Below are positions 36,905 through 45,480 of a DNA stretch of 64,000 nt, one piece after another. The stretch is from positions 1 through 64,000 of the forward strand of contig PKRE01000010.1 of assembly GCA_017577615.1 (NCBI GenBank), written 5' to 3'. Origin of the DNA: Gammaproteobacteria bacterium. Its GTDB lineage: Bacteria > Pseudomonadota > Gammaproteobacteria > Steroidobacterales > Steroidobacteraceae. Position numbers and translations under genes: made by a program. The first letter of the stretch is position 1; every line of letters starts with the position of its first letter. The notes under the pieces were generated by a model. That model was not told where the DNA came from. It did not search any database and saw only the letters and a list, made by a program, of their open reading frames with translations.

Positions 36905-38485
36905 TTGCGGCTTGCCCTGCTTCAAAGCGGCCGAAGCACGAGCGCTTTCTGGCTCGGCTGTGCGCTGGTCACCATCGGTGTCGTGCTGCACCTGCCGATG
37001 TATTGGATAGCACGTCACCATGGCTTCGTGCTCGCAGGCATGCCCATGGACGCGAACATGCTCTGCGGCATGGCGCTCATCCTCATCGGCGCCGCCTGCG
37101 CCGCGTACGGCTTGTTGCCGAAACCACGATCCTTTCTGTCTCGCCAAGCACCACTCGCGTTGGCGCCGCCGGAGGATGCGCCGCTGTCTCGCGCGCATTG
37201 GGGTCTCGCCACGCTTCTTTCGATCGCGCTCATCATCGACATCATGAAGCCGGCTAGTCTCGGCTTCGTGACGCCGGGCATGCGCGCCGAGTACGGCGTC
37301 AGCGATGAGACGGTTGCCTGGCTCCCGTTCAGCGCGCTCGCAGGCACGGTGCTCAGATCGTTCTTGTGGGGATGGCTCGCCGATGTCTATGGACGGAGGG
37401 CCTCGATTCTCTTGTCGTCCGTGATGTTCACCGGCACATCCCTCTGCGGCGCGATGCCGGAGTTCGGGTGGAACGTGTTCATGTGTTTCATGATGGGCGC
37501 GGCGGCTGGCGGCATGTTGCCCGTTGCATATGCGCTCCTCGCGGAAACTATGCCGACGAAGCATCGCGGTTGGAGCCTGGTGCTCGTGGGGGGCATCGGT
37601 GCCGTCGGCGGATACTTTGCCGCGAGCTGGTGCTCAGCCTTGCTGCAGCCGACCTTCGGTCGGCGGATCATGTGGTTCCTCAACCTGCCGACGGGACTCG
37701 CGCTCATTGCCTTGAGCCCGCTACTACCGGAGTCCGCGCGCTTCCTCGAACGGGTGGGGCGTCTGCACGAAGCGCACGCGATACTCGCACGGTTCGGAGT
37801 GCGGGTACGCAGTGCTCCCGCCGCTGCTACAGAACCTCCTGCTCGCATCGTCGCACAGACATTGAGGAGACAGCACCTGATCGGCTTGACCTCGGCGCTC
37901 ACGCTCTCGGCGCTCACATGGGGGCTCGTCACGTTCGGCTTGCTGCTGTGGCTGCCCTCGGCGCTGGTGGCGACAGGTCGCAGCGTCGGCGCCTCGAGCG
38001 CATTGATCGCGCAATCGACGTTGTTCGCTGCGCCGACGATCCTCGTGTGCACGCTCTTGTACAGCCGCTGGAGCACCAAGCGCTCGCTCGTATTGATGAG
38101 CGTCCTAACGATCGTGGGACTGTTTGCATTGGGAGCTCAAGAAGCCGGACCTGACAGCCTGTCCGCGCCGCTCGTCCCGCTCACCTTGATCGTCGTCGGC
38201 TCGTCCGGGCTCATCGCGATCTTGCTGCCATACACCGCGGAGAACTTCCCGCTCAGAATCCGCGGCCGTACCACAGGTTGGATCGCCGATTGCAGCAAGC
38301 TCGGCGGTCTGCTCGCCCAAGGCCTGAGCGTGATCGGCGCAGTGCCCAGGCTCGCAACCGCGATCGTGATGATCGGCATCCTTGCAATCCTCTCCACATT
38401 GCTCGTGATCCTCTATGGCCACGAGACGCGCGATCGCGACCTGCGCGAGCTCGAAGCATCGGCTGTCGCAGGGAACGAAAAATAG
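36905..38485 (+). CDS. MFS transporter with two extra N-terminal helices
   Basis: A TTG at 36905 is preceded by GAGGGAG at eight bases and gives 526 residues; a TTG at 36824 is the longer option. The core is a 12-helix major-facilitator protein of the sugar/organic-acid porter type: GWLADVYGRRAS after helix 2, LAETMPTKHRG, and LPESARFLERVGRLHEAH in the central loop. Two additional helices (about 10-75) and a linker precede the core, which is not usual. Substrate not predictable; context suggests a sugar or an aromatic product. The TAG stop lies in a TAGGGGACAGGGAAG repeat element. Confidence 0.85.
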   Translation: MRLALLQSGRSTSAFWLGCALVTIGVVLHLPMYWIARHHGFVLAGMPMDANMLCGMALILIGAACAAYGLLPKPRSFLSRQAPLALAPPEDAPLSRAHWGLATLLSIALIIDIMKPASLGFVTPGMRAEYGVSDETVAWLPFSALAGTVLRSFLWGWLADVYGRRASILLSSVMFTGTSLCGAMPEFGWNVFMCFMMGAAAGGMLPVAYALLAETMPTKHRGWSLVLVGGIGAVGGYFAASWCSALLQPTFGRRIMWFLNLPTGLALIALSPLLPESARFLERVGRLHEAHAILARFGVRVRSAPAAATEPPARIVAQTLRRQHLIGLTSALTLSALTWGLVTFGLLLWLPSALVATGRSVGASSALIAQSTLFAAPTILVCTLLYSRWSTKRSLVLMSVLTIVGLFALGAQEAGPDSLSAPLVPLTLIVVGSSGLIAILLPYTAENFPLRIRGRTTGWIADCSKLGGLLAQGLSVIGAVPRLATAIVMIGILAILSTLLVILYGHETRDRDLRELEASAVAGNEK

Positions 38486-38500
38486 GGGACAGGGAAGAAG
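38481..38500. repeat. G-rich heptamer-type element, short copy
   Basis: AATAGGGGACAGGGAAGAAG; its TAG is the stop codon of the MFS gene. Confidence 0.5.
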
Positions 38501-38546
38501 GCGGCACGACCGCCCGTGCGTCGCTACGGCTTAGGACCCCAAAAGC

Positions 38547-39095
38547 CTAATCGATGTTTTCCAATGCCTTGCGTAGGATTCGCTGCGCGGCGCGCGGATC
38601 GAATCCGAGCTGTACCGCACGCGTCATTTCGCGACGTGCGCCTGCTTCGTCGCGGCGTTTCGCTGCCACCAACGCCATATTGACATACGGCACGGGATAG
38701 AACGGATCGCGTTGCAGCGCTGCGCGCAGCCACTGCACTGCCTGGTCGAGCTCTCCTGCATTGATGAGCATTTGCCCGATGTTGTTGCGCATGATGGCCA
38801 CACCGTCGAAGCTGTAAATGTTCGGGTAGAGCACGACCGCGAGGCGGTGCCAGCGTGCACGCTGCAGTTTCTTCTCGAGCTTCTCGTAGCGTGCCTGCGC
38901 CTTGGCCCATTCGCCTCGCTTCGCGGCGCGCCGCGCGAAGAAGAGATCCCGGCCCCATATGCTCACGATCAGCACGTAGAGCGCCAGCATTCCCAACAGC
39001 GCCAGAGAGGCCAATGGCGGCAGACGCGTCAGGAGCAGATAGACGACGACGAGAACCGTCATGATGATGAACAGATAACGCTGCGGTCGTTTCAT
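38547..39095 (-). CDS. Membrane-anchored TPR-like protein
   Basis: The ATG at 39095 overlaps the preceding stop as ATGA and gives 182 residues. Two N-terminal transmembrane helices (about 8-50) are followed by TPR-like helices (AKAQARYEKLEKKL; NNIGQMLINAGELDQAVQWLRAAL; NMALVAAKRRDEAGARREM). Such proteins are scaffolds. It is the last gene of a three-gene coupled operon with two bacterial-PH-domain proteins, so a shared envelope role is likely. Confidence 0.8.
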   Translation of the reverse strand: MKRPQRYLFIIMTVLVVVYLLLTRLPPLASLALLGMLALYVLIVSIWGRDLFFARRAAKRGEWAKAQARYEKLEKKLQRARWHRLAVVLYPNIYSFDGVAIMRNNIGQMLINAGELDQAVQWLRAALQRDPFYPVPYVNMALVAAKRRDEAGARREMTRAVQLGFDPRAAQRILRKALENID

Positions 39096-40624
39096 GGCGG
39101 TGCAGATGTATCTTCCGGCACGCTGAGTGTGTCGAGCTCGCTCTTGGCCGCAGAGGCATACAGCGCCGCGGCAAGCTCGCGTGCCACCTGCGCTTCGAGA
39201 TAGGGAATGCGTACCTGATCGGCCTGTGCAGCAGCGCCTGCTGTATCGACCCGAACGGCTGCCATACGGTGGCGTCGATCGAACGGCGAGCTCGTCACAC
39301 AGACCACCTGCACGCGGTTTCTGGGCATGATCGCAAGCCTGCGTGTCAGCCAACCCCGTCGGAAGAACAGCGCATCCTCGTGCAACGCCCAGCGCGTGTA
39401 GCGCACGTACATCACGGCATGCCACCATGAGATGATCGCCGTGGCAACCAAGAGTGCGAGAGGCAGCCACGTGCGCAGCAGAGCTGCGAGCACAAGGAGC
39501 GAGACAGACCAGGCAGCGCAGATCTTGACGAAGATCCGACGTCGCGCGCCTGGCGCCAACGGTTGCCAAGCGAGGGGTCGCGCAACGTCGATGTCAGGCA
39601 AGGCTTGCGCGATGAGCGACCGCGCCTGCGCCGGCTCAGCAAGCGGCGCGAGCCAACGGATCTTAATGTTCGCCTCCTCTGAGCTCTGCCCAGTCGCCGC
39701 GCCTCCAGCAAGATCGACACGCACGGACACGCGTCTGAAGACACGATGCAGCAGCGTTTCCGTCGCATACGCCGCTTGAATCCGGCGTGCGCGTAGTGTG
39801 AGCGAGACACGGGTTGCAAGCCCGTAGCGCACGCGAAAGTCGTCTCCGGCTCGCGTCAGCCTGAAGCCGTGCAAAGTGACGAGCGTCAACAAGATGGAGA
39901 ACACCCGCACGAGCAAGACCAGCGCCACGAGCAGCGCGAAGCCGAGCAGCGCCTGGGCGAGCGGAGCGAACGTCGTCAGCGTATCGACCGCCTGCGAGCT
40001 AATGCGAGCTTTGAGGAACGCGCCCCACAGCTCGAGCGCGCCGGTCTGCTGCAGCAAGCCGAAGAAGCCCGCGACGAGGATCATGCCTCGATTGTCGATC
40101 AACCCGAACTTGACGAGCTCTGAGGCAGGCAGTCGTAGCAAACATTTCTCCGATGGCGGTGGCGCCGCCGTGGTGTGCGTCTCCCCGCGATGGGCGAACA
40201 CTTGCTGACGCAGCGTTTCGGCATCTCGCAGCCCGAGCACTTGAATCAACGCCTCGGGCTTACCGCCCGTCGAAGTCTCTACCCGCAGCTCGGCCACGCC
40301 GAGCAAGCGGTGCAGCGGTCCGCGCGCGGTATCGATGTTCTCGATGCGCGCGTAGTCGATCTGACGGACGTTGCGGAAGAAAATGCCGTCGCGGATGACG
40401 AGCCCCGTCGGGCCGAGCCCGTATCGATAGAAGAGCTGCCTCCAAGCGGCTGCCGCCACCAGCGGTATGAGCGCGGCCCAAAGCCACAGGTGCGTGCCCG
40501 ATCGCGATCCGAAAAGCGCAGCCGCGATCAATGGCACGATGAGCTGGCGCACGAACGTCAGCACCCCGAACAACCACGACGTTGGGTGCAAACGCTGGGT
40601 CGGCTCGAACGACGCGTCAGGCAC
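39092..40624 (-). CDS. Bacterial PH-domain (bPH2/DUF304) membrane protein, YdbT-like
   Basis: A GTG at 40624 overlaps the upstream stop and is preceded by GAGG, giving 510 residues; a GTG at 40654 is possible. Three repeats, each a membrane hairpin followed by a bPH2 domain with motifs such as GLVIRDGIFFRNVRQIDYARIENID and GPLHRLLGVAELRVETSTGG, give the layout of YdbT. Function of the family is unclear; it may bind membrane or protein partners. Translational coupling to both neighbours shows they act together. Confidence 0.85.
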   Translation of the reverse strand: MPDASFEPTQRLHPTSWLFGVLTFVRQLIVPLIAAALFGSRSGTHLWLWAALIPLVAAAAWRQLFYRYGLGPTGLVIRDGIFFRNVRQIDYARIENIDTARGPLHRLLGVAELRVETSTGGKPEALIQVLGLRDAETLRQQVFAHRGETHTTAAPPPSEKCLLRLPASELVKFGLIDNRGMILVAGFFGLLQQTGALELWGAFLKARISSQAVDTLTTFAPLAQALLGFALLVALVLLVRVFSILLTLVTLHGFRLTRAGDDFRVRYGLATRVSLTLRARRIQAAYATETLLHRVFRRVSVRVDLAGGAATGQSSEEANIKIRWLAPLAEPAQARSLIAQALPDIDVARPLAWQPLAPGARRRIFVKICAAWSVSLLVLAALLRTWLPLALLVATAIISWWHAVMYVRYTRWALHEDALFFRRGWLTRRLAIMPRNRVQVVCVTSSPFDRRHRMAAVRVDTAGAAAQADQVRIPYLEAQVARELAAALYASAAKSELDTLSVPEDTSAPP

Positions 40625-41108
40625 TGAGCGCCTCTCGTGCGAGCAGTCTGTCACGCAGTGCCAGCGCGTCTTCGTGCCGCAATCCTTCGAGCTCCACCTT
40701 CGTATAGCGGCTGCCAGCTGTGTAAAGCTTCAATGTCGCGATGCCGTAGCGGCGCTGCAGCGGACCTTGAGAGACATCCGAATGCTGGATGCGTGCGCGC
40801 GGGAGCGCGATCTGTCTGAGCCACCAGACCCCATCGTTGATGGTGAGCCCCATCGGATCGATGCGATAGGTGAGGCGGCGATAGCGGGCCACCGGCCAAT
40901 ACCAGCCGATCGCCAAGCCGACGACAGTCACGCCGACCATCACTGCGAGCGCTACCGGTAAGGCAAGAGGCACGAGCGGGATCGCGCTCGCACCGGCGAT
41001 AGCGAGCGTGGTCAACCACACCTGCACGCGCCACGTGACGATCGCCGCTGGATCGACCTGTCGATCGCACATCGATTGAAACTCTCCGAGGCACGCTTCG
41101 TTGAACAT
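40617..41108 (-). CDS. Bacterial PH-domain protein, YdbS-like
   Basis: The ATG at 41108 gives 163 residues: two transmembrane helices (about 30-70), then one bPH2 domain (YRIDPMGLTINDGVWWLRQIALPRARIQHSDVSQ region, with GIATLKLYTAGS). It is the first gene of a YdbS-YdbT-TPR operon; its 3' end overlaps the start of the next gene. YdbS/YdbT pairs co-occur in many bacteria. Confidence 0.85.
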   Translation of the reverse strand: MFNEACLGEFQSMCDRQVDPAAIVTWRVQVWLTTLAIAGASAIPLVPLALPVALAVMVGVTVVGLAIGWYWPVARYRRLTYRIDPMGLTINDGVWWLRQIALPRARIQHSDVSQGPLQRRYGIATLKLYTAGSRYTKVELEGLRHEDALALRDRLLAREALSA

Positions 41109-41239
41109 TGTAGCGCCGCAGTGATCCTGCGCCCGCAACGTTTGCGGACTTGACGGACAGCGCGGCCCCGCCGCGGCTGTCGCGGTTGTCGACAAAAGGC
41201 GAATAGCGCGAGCGTTCCGACTTGGGGAACAATGCCGGC

Positions 41240-42514
41240 ATGGCAGTCCTCGCTCCAACGTCCTCTGCGGAGCGCATCCACGTGCTCGATATCACCCGAG
41301 GGATCGCGGTGCTTGGGATCTTGCTGCTGAACATCACCGCGTTCGGCCTGCCGTTCGCTTACGAGGATCCCACGAACTGGGGCGGCCATGAAGGCAAGGA
41401 CTTGGTCGTCTGGCGCCTTGCCTCGCTGTTCTTCGAAGGCAGCATGCGCGGCTTGTTCACGCTGCTGTTCGGTGCAGGCGTCGTGCTGTTCTTGCAACGG
41501 CATCGAAGCCGCGATCCGAACGGTCCCACGGCGTTGCTCTATTACCGCCGCACGGTGTGCCTCATCCTGTTCGGCCTGATCGATAGCTATCTCTTCCTCT
41601 GGGATGGCGACATCCTCGTTTACTATGGAGTGGTCGGCCTGATCCTGTACTTCTTCAGCAAGCTTTCACCCCGCGCCCTGATGCTCAGTGCGGCGCTTGT
41701 CGTGGCTGTGCAGACCGGAGTGACCGTCGTCGAGTACGAACGCTACTGCCAGATACGCGAAGCCGCCGCAGCCGTGCAGCAAATGCAGCGCGATGCTGCT
41801 GCGCGCACATGGGGCGAGCACATCACGCTGACAGAGCATTCGAGCATCGAGCACGAGCTCAAACCCTCCCGCTCGCAGCTCCAATATACGGTCGATACCG
41901 TGCGCGAGAGCTATGCAAGCGCCTTGCGTCACGTCGCGCAGCGAGTTTCCTTCACTCAGACCTCATTCTTCGTGCGTCACGGATTCGCGGATGTCTTCAG
42001 CTTCATGCTGCTCGGCATGGCGCTCATCAAGATGGGTGTGCTGACGGGAGCTGCGCCGCGCCGCGTGTATGCGTGGATGGCGTTTGCCGGTTACACGCTG
42101 GGCCTGACGGTCAATGCATTCGAAACGGTGAGCTACGAGCGCTCAGGCTTCAGCGTCGACATGCTCATGCGCTCGTACTTGACCTACGACCTGGGTCGGC
42201 TACCGATGACGCTTGGTCACCTCGGCACCATCATGCTGATTCATCGCTACGGTCTGTTCACTCGAGCCCAACAAGTACTGGCCGCCGTCGGCCGCATGGC
42301 GCTTACGAACTATCTGGCACAAAGTGTGATCTGCATGTTTCTGTTCACCGGTGCCGGACTAGCGCTGTACGGACAGCTCGATCGGCACGAGCTGTACTAC
42401 GTCGTGTTGGCCATCTGGCTCGCACAGCTGCTGTGGAGCCCGTTATGGCTCGGCCGCGTCCGATTTGGCCCTGCAGAGTGGCTGTGGAGGAAGATGACGT
42501 ATCTTAGGCTGTAG
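41240..42514 (+). CDS. DUF418 family membrane protein (YeiB-like)
   Basis: The ATG at 41240 gives 424 residues. It opens with the family signature RIHVLDITRGIAVLGILLLN, has about ten hydrophobic segments, and ends in the DUF418 domain (RMALTNYLAQSVICMFLF and following). Members are thought to relate to membrane acyltransferases or transport, but no activity is proven. The last codons and the TAG stop lie inside a TAGGCTGTAGGG repeat element. Divergent from the bPH operon. Confidence 0.85.
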   Translation: MAVLAPTSSAERIHVLDITRGIAVLGILLLNITAFGLPFAYEDPTNWGGHEGKDLVVWRLASLFFEGSMRGLFTLLFGAGVVLFLQRHRSRDPNGPTALLYYRRTVCLILFGLIDSYLFLWDGDILVYYGVVGLILYFFSKLSPRALMLSAALVVAVQTGVTVVEYERYCQIREAAAAVQQMQRDAAARTWGEHITLTEHSSIEHELKPSRSQLQYTVDTVRESYASALRHVAQRVSFTQTSFFVRHGFADVFSFMLLGMALIKMGVLTGAAPRRVYAWMAFAGYTLGLTVNAFETVSYERSGFSVDMLMRSYLTYDLGRLPMTLGHLGTIMLIHRYGLFTRAQQVLAAVGRMALTNYLAQSVICMFLFTGAGLALYGQLDRHELYYVVLAIWLAQLLWSPLWLGRVRFGPAEWLWRKMTYLRL

Positions 42515-42575
42515 GGCTGTGGCGCGGGCAGCTACTCTTCCTATTTCCTATCCCCTGTTCCCCATCCCTATCCGC
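42505..42575. repeat. G-rich heptamer-type element spanning two convergent gene ends
   Basis: TTAGGCTGTAGGGCTGTGG on the plus strand ends the DUF418 gene. The pyrimidine half TTCCTATTTCCTATCCCC, read on the minus strand, encodes the last residues GMGNRG and the TAG stop of the DNA ligase. Confidence 0.75.
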
Positions 42576-44098
42576 CGCACCGCATTCATGTCGTCGGCCT
42601 CGCTGGGGGTCTTGTCGAGCCGGTAGCGTTTGACGCGCGCAAGTCGCAATGCGAGACCGCCTTTGTAGCGGGAGCTCACTTGCAACTCACTGAAAGCGAT
42701 CTCCACGACGAGCCGCGGCTTCACGTACACCGTGTGGCGATCGCGATGCGTCTCCAGCTGCAAGAGCGCCTGTGTCTGCCATATAAGCTTCTCGTCCGTC
42801 AAGCCTTTGAATGTCTTGCCGAGCATCACGTACTCGCCGGTCGCAGGCTCGTATGCGCCGAGATGCAAGTTCGAGAGCTTGCCGGCACGCCGGCCGTGAC
42901 CCCACTCTGCCGCCAGCACGACCAGATCGAGTGTGTGCGTGCGTTTGATCTTGAGCCAGCTTGCGCCGCGATTGCCCGCTTCATAGGGCGCATCGAGTGA
43001 CTTCGCCATGAGCCCCTCATGGCCAGCATCGATCGCCGCATCGTAGAACGACTGCGCTTCCGCGTGCGACGCAGTGACAAGCCGCGGCATGCGCAGCGAC
43101 TCGGGCACGACTTGCGCGAGCGCTTCGAGGCGCTCGCGCAGTGGGCGATCGGTGATGCTGTGGCCGTCGACGAACAGACAATCGAAGAAATACGCACGGA
43201 TGGGCAGCTCAGTCTGCAGCGCTGCCACATCGAGCTTGCGTCCGAATCGTCGCATCGTCGTTTGGAAAGGATGCGGACGACCCGTGGCGGTCACTGCAAC
43301 CGCCTCGCCATCGAGCACCAAGGAACGCGCAGGAAGCCGTGTTACCGCGGCGGCGATCTCCGCAACGGCAGCGGTCACGTCGTTGGCGTTGCGCGTAAAG
43401 ATCCGCACGACGTCCTCTGCCTTGTGGACCTGAATGCGCGCGCCATCCACCTTCCATTCGAGCCCGACTTCGTTGTTGCCGAGCTGCTCGAATGCATCGG
43501 CGACATCGGCCGCCGTCTGTGCCAGCATCGGTGCGACAGGCGAAAGAAGAGTGAGCTCAAAGCGCGCGAGCCCTTCTGCACCCTCGAGCAACGCGGCATG
43601 CGCGACTGCGCCCAGGCGCTGTGCATACATGGCGGCGCGCCGTACCAGCGCCACCGGTACCTGCGCTGCGTTCGCGATCGCCTCGATCATCACTCCGCCC
43701 AGCGCGCCCTGTCTCAGTTCGCCGAGCAAGAGCCGCAAGATGAAATCGCGCTCGCCCGGGGTCGCAAGGGCCGTGAGATCGCGCAGGCGTTGGATCCGTC
43801 GTTGTGTCGAGCCCGGTCCGCGAATGGAGGCCAGCTCATCCAACGCCGCATCGAGATCTCCAAGTGTCAGTGTGGGACGCTCTGCGGGCGACACATCCAC
43901 TGCTGCACGCAAGGCGGAATACTGCAGGCCGATCCTGCCTTGCCGCGTCTCGCCGGACAGATACAGCACTCCGATCTCGATCTCCGCTGGCTCGAACGCG
44001 CGCAGTGCTTGCGCGAGCTCTCGCACCTTCGCCGTGCGCAACGACGTGCCAGCTACGCGAGCAGAAACTTCGGCAAGGGTGGCGACGAGCGTCGGCAT
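42548..44098 (-). CDS. ATP-dependent DNA ligase (LigB/archaeal-type)
   Basis: A 516-residue enzyme. Order: N-terminal DNA-binding domain (1-200), adenylation domain with the AMP-accepting Lys216 in LEWKVDGARIQVH, LVLDGEAVAV, FDCLFVDG, HEGLMAKS, and WLKIKRT, then an OB-fold ending. All nucleotidyltransferase motifs are present. This architecture resembles mycobacterial LigB and archaeal ligases, not the NAD-dependent LigA that replicates most bacterial DNA, so it is likely an accessory repair ligase. No Ku or end-processing gene is adjacent. It lies downstream of sugar genes on the same strand. Its C-terminal tail GMGNRG is encoded by repeat DNA. Confidence 0.93.
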   Translation of the reverse strand: MPTLVATLAEVSARVAGTSLRTAKVRELAQALRAFEPAEIEIGVLYLSGETRQGRIGLQYSALRAAVDVSPAERPTLTLGDLDAALDELASIRGPGSTQRRIQRLRDLTALATPGERDFILRLLLGELRQGALGGVMIEAIANAAQVPVALVRRAAMYAQRLGAVAHAALLEGAEGLARFELTLLSPVAPMLAQTAADVADAFEQLGNNEVGLEWKVDGARIQVHKAEDVVRIFTRNANDVTAAVAEIAAAVTRLPARSLVLDGEAVAVTATGRPHPFQTTMRRFGRKLDVAALQTELPIRAYFFDCLFVDGHSITDRPLRERLEALAQVVPESLRMPRLVTASHAEAQSFYDAAIDAGHEGLMAKSLDAPYEAGNRGASWLKIKRTHTLDLVVLAAEWGHGRRAGKLSNLHLGAYEPATGEYVMLGKTFKGLTDEKLIWQTQALLQLETHRDRHTVYVKPRLVVEIAFSELQVSSRYKGGLALRLARVKRYRLDKTPSEADDMNAVRRIGMGNRG

Positions 44099-44100
44099 CA

Positions 44101-44172
44101 GGCATTGGGCGGTAGGCTGTAGTAGTGATGCACTAGCGCTCGTCTTCCTTCTCTATTCCCTATCCCATTTCC
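44101..44172. repeat. G-rich heptamer-type element
   Basis: GGCATTGGGCGGTAGGCTGTAG, then TTCTCTATTCCCTATCCC; on the minus strand GGGATAGGGAATAG supplies the TAG stop of the epimerase gene. It lies between the epimerase and ligase genes. Confidence 0.65.
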
Positions 44173-45368
44173 TGGTAGTCACGCCGCTCCGCGCGCGCGA
44201 GCGCGCTACGCATCACGTCGATCGCACAGACGATGTGATAGAAGGAGCTCGCGGGAGCAGGCTCGTCGATGAAGGTCCCTTCTATCGTCATCTTGTCGTA
44301 CCACAGACCCGGAACAGGTGTGCTCAAGTACTTGAGCAACGTTTCGGCTGCCTCTGCCGCTGCGCGCCAGTAACGCGCATCGTTCGTCATCTCTGCCATC
44401 GCGCAGACTGCCTTGAGCCGTTCGGTTTGCGGCCACAAGCGTGCCTGCGGGTCGCTTACGGCCGTGTCGGTCAGAATCTTGTTGATGACGACACCGCGCG
44501 TGCGATCGACCCCGTGCTGTTCAGCGAGCGCGATCAAGCGCTGCGCGCTTTCCGCTGCTCTTGTCGCCGACCGTGCGTTCGGGCACAGCGCAGACCAGCG
44601 CAGGAACAGCCACGCCCATTCGTATTGATGGCCCGGCTCGACGACGCGACCCTCGATGCCGGGTGCGGCACGCCACTCACGGTCGAAGAATTCGAGCACG
44701 AAACCGCTGGCTGGATCGATGAAACAAGTCAGCGCGAGTTCGACGATTTCCTCCGCCAACGTCGACCACACCGGCTCGTCATCGAGCGACATCCACTGAA
44801 GACTTGCTTCCAGCAGATGCATGTGTGAGTTGGATATGAGCGGCAGGATGCGAGGCTCACTCTCTTCGAAACCTGCCACATGATGAGCGAGCCGGGTACG
44901 CAGCACATCGTGCAGCTCGCGCGCGAGCTGGCGATGAGACTCGTCCGATAGCGCCGCGTAGGCACTTGCGAGAGCCAGCAACGCGAAGGCCTGGTCGTAG
45001 AGCACTGCGCGCTCGGATACGACAGTGCCATCCGGATTGACCAGCCCGCGGAAGAGTCGATCCGGGCGCCGATAGTGTTTCAAGAAATAGTCGAGTCCGT
45101 GTGCGACAGCGCGTCGAGCGGGACCTGACCAGCCGAGCGTCTCGGCCAGGCTATAGCAGTACACTTGACGCGGATTCACCCGTGCACGTCGCGGCTCGAG
45201 CAAGCCTTGCCCGTCGGTGCCGAGGCGCTCATGAAAGCCGCCACGCTCGAGATCCGCGCCGTGCTGCCACCAGCGATCGTAGGCATGATCGAGTAACCAT
45301 GCTTTGAGTTTCTTGTGCGCCTGGGCTGCGGCCTGAAACGAGCTTGGGTCGGAAACGGAGCTGTGCAC
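44160..45368 (-). CDS. AGE family sugar epimerase/isomerase
   Basis: 402 residues from GTG, forming the (alpha/alpha)6 barrel of the N-acylglucosamine 2-epimerase family. Active-site motifs are seen: NPRQVYCYSLAETLGW, NSHMHLLEA, EPGHQYEWAWLF and RLWPQTERLKAV, with the two catalytic His expected in the family. Members act on GlcNAc, mannose (to fructose or glucose) or cellobiose. Since a Mak-type fructokinase lies immediately upstream on the same strand, mannose isomerisation to fructose is the most coherent role. Confidence 0.87.
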   Translation of the reverse strand: MHSSVSDPSSFQAAAQAHKKLKAWLLDHAYDRWWQHGADLERGGFHERLGTDGQGLLEPRRARVNPRQVYCYSLAETLGWSGPARRAVAHGLDYFLKHYRRPDRLFRGLVNPDGTVVSERAVLYDQAFALLALASAYAALSDESHRQLARELHDVLRTRLAHHVAGFEESEPRILPLISNSHMHLLEASLQWMSLDDEPVWSTLAEEIVELALTCFIDPASGFVLEFFDREWRAAPGIEGRVVEPGHQYEWAWLFLRWSALCPNARSATRAAESAQRLIALAEQHGVDRTRGVVINKILTDTAVSDPQARLWPQTERLKAVCAMAEMTNDARYWRAAAEAAETLLKYLSTPVPGLWYDKMTIEGTFIDEPAPASSFYHIVCAIDVMRSALARAERRDYQEMG

Positions 45369-45480
45369 GGTCGAGCTTTCGGTAACGGAATTTCAGCAAC
45401 GCGCGGTCGTCCCTCGAGACCGAAGCTTAACGCATGCCTGCGTCTTGCGCGCGGACGGCAAGCACATATCCACGGGCGGC

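Noticed and set aside
36461..37564. 367-residue minus-strand open frame across the lysR/MFS region
   Set aside because: Runs through the lysR start, the repeat element and the MFS gene; composition is that of a shadow frame.
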